Source of the DNA: Bacillota bacterium
GTDB lineage: Bacteria > Bacillota > Clostridia > Oscillospirales > Acutalibacteraceae
Length of the DNA: 5,546 nt
Reading direction: 5' to 3'
NCBI GenBank assembly: GCA_023412845.1
Contig: JAEZRH010000169.1
Coordinates: 1 to 5,546, forward strand
The position numbers and the translations under genes were made by a program. Positions within the stretch are counted from its first letter, which is position 1. The number at the start of each line of letters is the position of its first letter. A model generated the notes under the pieces. That model saw only the letters and a list, made by a program, of their open reading frames with translations. It searched no databases and was not told the DNA's origin. Shown piece after piece: positions 5,039-5,546 of the stretch.

Positions 5039-5546
5039 ATGAAAATGGGTAAACGGCAGCTGGTACTTGCGGCGTTGGTTGTCGCGCTGGGCGCAGCCGT
5101 CTATTTGAATTTTACGCTTTCCGGCGGAACGCAGCTTCCGGCAACACAGGCCGTGGCTTCAGGCAGAGAACTCGGGCAGACGCTGCTTGTCAACGCCTCC
5201 GGCAGCGCCATTGTGTCTTCCGGGGGAAAAGCGGCTTCCGGCATGACTTCCGGCGTGGTTTCCGCATCCTCCGGCACAAGCTCCGGCGCAGTGAAAACAA
5301 GCGCGGAAGCGGGGACCCTGACGGACGAATATTTCAGCCAGGCCAGGCTCAACCGGCAAAAAGCGCGCGACGCAGCCACCGAACTGCTGACAGAGGTCCT
5401 GAACGACGCGCAGAAGAGCGATGCCGCCAAGACGGAAGCTGTTGACAAGGCCGCGGTCATCGCGCAGAATATTCAGAAGGAAACCAACATCGAAAACCTC
5501 ATCAAGGCGAAAGGCTATCCGGACTGCATCGTCTCCATCGAGGATA
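5039..5546 (+). CDS. spoIIIAH: Stage III sporulation protein AH, SpoIIQ partner (3' truncated by window)
   Basis: SpoIIIAH sits in the outer forespore membrane and its extracytoplasmic domain binds SpoIIQ from the forespore across the intermembrane space, forming the core of the channel; the domain is related to the YscJ/FliF ring family. The frame is open from ATG 5039 to the window end, giving 169 residues; the B. subtilis protein is about 218, so some tens of residues are probably missing. Visible are a short basic N-terminus (MKMGKRQ), one membrane helix (about 8-27) and a low-complexity Ser/Gly/Ala/Thr linker (about 29-92). The recognisable domain start is DEYFSQARLNRQKARD (96-111), then a helix with QKSDAAKTEAVDKAA, and IENLIKAKGYPDCIVSIED (151-169), which corresponds to the family's LIKAKG-(Y/F)-x-D motif. 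It follows spoIIIAG by 24 nt and is the expected last gene of the operon. Either ATG 5039 or 5045 could be the start. Confidence 0.94.
   Translation, partial: MKMGKRQLVLAALVVALGAAVYLNFTLSGGTQLPATQAVASGRELGQTLLVNASGSAIVSSGGKAASGMTSGVVSASSGTSSGAVKTSAEAGTLTDEYFSQARLNRQKARDAATELLTEVLNDAQKSDAAKTEAVDKAAVIAQNIQKETNIENLIKAKGYPDCIVSIED

Noticed and set aside
1..5546. Mobile elements, CRISPR arrays, tRNA or rRNA genes
   Set aside because: No transposase or integrase frames, regularly spaced repeats, cloverleaf-like segments or rRNA signatures were seen; apart from the 534-741 spacer nearly every base is inside a recognised gene.

Overview
The window carries the 3' end of a DNA ligase gene (ligA) followed by the spoIIIA sporulation operon, spoIIIAA to spoIIIAH, all on the + strand. 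The last gene, spoIIIAH, is cut by the window end. A complete spoIIIA operon means an endospore-forming Firmicute. The moderately GC-rich sequence, heavy use of GGAGG-type ribosome binding sites and the protein sequences suggest a class Clostridia organism, perhaps of the Oscillospiraceae/Ruminococcaceae type. The genus cannot be named from this window.

Layout. Positions 3-533 encode the C-terminal 176 residues of NAD-dependent DNA ligase (helix-hairpin-helix region plus BRCT domain). Positions 534-741 are non-coding: a GC-rich stretch with several short palindromes, a clear intrinsic terminator for ligA (660-686), a weak sigma-E-like promoter candidate, and a strong ribosome binding site for spoIIIAA. 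From 742 to the window end, eight genes are tightly packed: spoIIIAA (742-1761), AB (1691-2188), AC (2205-2399), AD (2403-2801), AE (2798-3955), AF (3952-4428), AG (4418-5014) and AH (5039 onward). Junctions are overlaps of 71, 4, 4 and 11 nt or gaps of 16, 3 and 24 nt, so this is almost certainly one transcription and translation unit.

How the genes work together. In the known Bacillus/Clostridium system these proteins are made in the mother cell and assemble in the outer forespore membrane into the SpoIIIA-SpoIIQ channel ('feeding tube') that supports the engulfed forespore. AA is the cytoplasmic secretion-type ATPase; AB is an AA partner resembling type II secretion GspF domains; AC, AD and AE are the polytopic membrane components; AF, AG and AH carry ring-building domains in the intermembrane space, with AH contacting forespore SpoIIQ.

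Overall this is an ordinary, intact copy of a well-described system; I did not find an undescribed one. The points worth a second look are the unusually long AA/AB overlap with a TTG start, the Ser/Gly-rich linker of AH, an EF-hand-like turn in AF, the structured ligA-spoIIIAA spacer, and the ligA-spoIIIA adjacency.
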